This document shows, in pieces, positions 24,349-25,402 of a stretch of 25,402 bases of DNA. The stretch lies in the IMG/VR virus record IMGVR_UViG_3300024348_000220, positions 1-25,402 of that record. The stretch is one strand, 5' to 3'. Source of the stretch: a virus. Under the pieces are notes generated by a model, which did no database searches, was not told where the DNA came from, and saw only the letters and a program-made list of their open reading frames with translations. Position numbers and translations under genes: made by a program. The first letter of the stretch is position 1. Each line of letters starts with the position of its first letter.

Positions 24349-25402
24349 AACCTCATATCATGGTAATCCCAATTTAAAGCAAATAGGATTGCAATTACAA
24401 TTCACAACTGAACAAATTCAAGAAATAGTTCGGTGTCAGCAAGACCCCATTTATTTCATTGAAAATTTCTGTCACATTGTCACACTAGATCGTGGGCTTG
24501 AACTGTTCAAGTTGTATGAGTGTCAAAAGAAAAAAGTTCAGGTGATTTTAAATAACAGAAAAGTTGTGTTGATGGAAGGTCGGCAGCAAGGCAAGACCAT
24601 CACATCAGCGGCATGCATCCTGTGGTACACGTTGTTTCAAGATAGCAAAACAGTTGCCATTCTTGCCAACAAAGGAAGTGCTGCGCGTGAAGTGTTGGAT
24701 CGGTATCAAATCATGTATGAACATCTTCCCATGTGGATGCAACAAGGTGTGAAAACATGGAACAAAGGTAACGTGGAGTTGGAGAATGGAAGCAAGGTGT
24801 TTACTGCTGCCACAACAGCATCAGGTATTCGTGGTAAGTCCGTGAACTGGTTGTACATTGACGAAGCCGCCATTATTCCCAACAATATTGCTGAACAATT
24901 CTTTGCATCCGTGTATCCCACCATTTCATCAGGTACCACCACGAAGATTTTGTTGACATCAACGCCTCTGGGATACAATCATTTCTGGAAATTCTGGAAT
25001 GAAGCGGAAAAGGGGAAGAACGGATTTGTGCATCATTTCATTCCCTATTGGGAAATTCCTGGGCGTGATGATGCATGGGCGGAAGAACAACTCAGAATGT
25101 TGGGTGAGTTGAAATTCAACCAAGAAGTGTTGTGTGAATTTTTAGGATCAAGCAACACATTGATCAATGGAAGAACGTTGGGGCAAATGAGTAGTGTGGA
25201 TCCTTTCTTCTACAGTGAAATGGGGTTGGCTCTGTTTGAAGAACCCGCTAAAGACCGGACATATATAATTACAGTGGATGTTGCACGCGGCGTGGGCGGA
25301 GATTATTCCGCGTTCACTGTGATTGATGTCACTGATATGCCGTACACCATGGTGGGGCGCTTCAAGAACAACACCATTGCCCCCATGTTGTTTCCTGATG
25401 TG
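24335..25402 (+). CDS. 17: Large terminase subunit gp17 (5' part, runs off the window)
   Basis: The first 356 residues of the DNA-packaging motor protein; T4 gp17 is 610 residues. The start is ATG 24335, inside the end of gene 16. The ATPase domain shows the Walker A EGRQQGKT (81-88), like the T4 SRQLGKT, and the Walker B WLYIDEAA (172-179, with the D176-E177 pair). The coupling motif LLTSTPLGYNHFWKFW corresponds to the T4 TTTPNGLNHFY. The RNase H-like headful nuclease domain begins with YIITVDVARGVGGDYSAF, in which D315 corresponds to the first catalytic Asp. It translocates DNA into the prohead and cuts the concatemer. Truncation is due only to the window edge. Confidence 0.95.
   Translation, partial: MTALETSYHGNPNLKQIGLQLQFTTEQIQEIVRCQQDPIYFIENFCHIVTLDRGLELFKLYECQKKKVQVILNNRKVVLMEGRQQGKTITSAACILWYTLFQDSKTVAILANKGSAAREVLDRYQIMYEHLPMWMQQGVKTWNKGNVELENGSKVFTAATTASGIRGKSVNWLYIDEAAIIPNNIAEQFFASVYPTISSGTTTKILLTSTPLGYNHFWKFWNEAEKGKNGFVHHFIPYWEIPGRDDAWAEEQLRMLGELKFNQEVLCEFLGSSNTLINGRTLGQMSSVDPFFYSEMGLALFEEPAKDRTYIITVDVARGVGGDYSAFTVIDVTDMPYTMVGRFKNNTIAPMLFPDV

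Overview
The window is a piece of a large, strictly lytic, T4-like marine myovirus. The right end carries the canonical T4 order: neck proteins gp13 and gp14, tail sheath stabiliser gp15, small terminase gp16 and the first 356 residues of large terminase gp17. Exact T4-type late promoter boxes (TATAAATA) sit 17-65 nt before several structural genes. Genes are packed with ATGA or TAATG overlaps. I see no tRNA, integrase, transposase or CRISPR array. The virus resembles cyanophages and pelagiphages, but the sequence alone does not fix the host.

Layout. 1-317: tail of an unidentified gene. 371-2672: small virion proteins, a repeat-built fibre-type protein and a 57-residue coiled-coil protein, ending in a terminator shared with a converging unit. 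2693-6030 (minus strand): a two-gene cassette, a triple-domain glycosyltransferase followed by an FkbM-type methyltransferase. It has its own sigma70-like promoter (TTGACA-17-TATATT) and terminator, so it looks like a moron inserted backwards in the late region. 6117-18585: a long run of tail-fibre, adhesin and structural genes: a collagen-like fibre with a cupredoxin-like domain and a self-cleaving S74 chaperone, a second GYTGS-repeat protein, a polyglycine adhesin, a six-repeat sugar-binding plus beta-helix protein, a 932-residue virion protein and an FN3/Cys-rich protein.

18610-21398 holds the metabolic cargo: a Cys-cluster protein, a heme oxygenase, an unknown protein and a ferredoxin-dependent bilin reductase of the PcyA/PcyX type. 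Heme oxygenase opens heme to biliverdin IX-alpha and the reductase would convert it to a phycobilin, so the phage appears to carry a complete heme-to-bilin route. Heme oxygenase and bilin reductase pairs are known from uncultured oceanic viruses. The AT-rich heme oxygenase beside a much GC-richer reductase, and the gene wedged and coupled between them, are less expected. 21428-25402 resumes the T4 core.

The observations I rate highest are the bilin cassette and its sandwiched gene, the autonomous glycosylation cassette with a palindrome at overlapping divergent promoters, the cupredoxin-like domain with a full type-1 copper ligand set in a tail fibre, and a GC-rich patch in the Cys-rich fibre protein.
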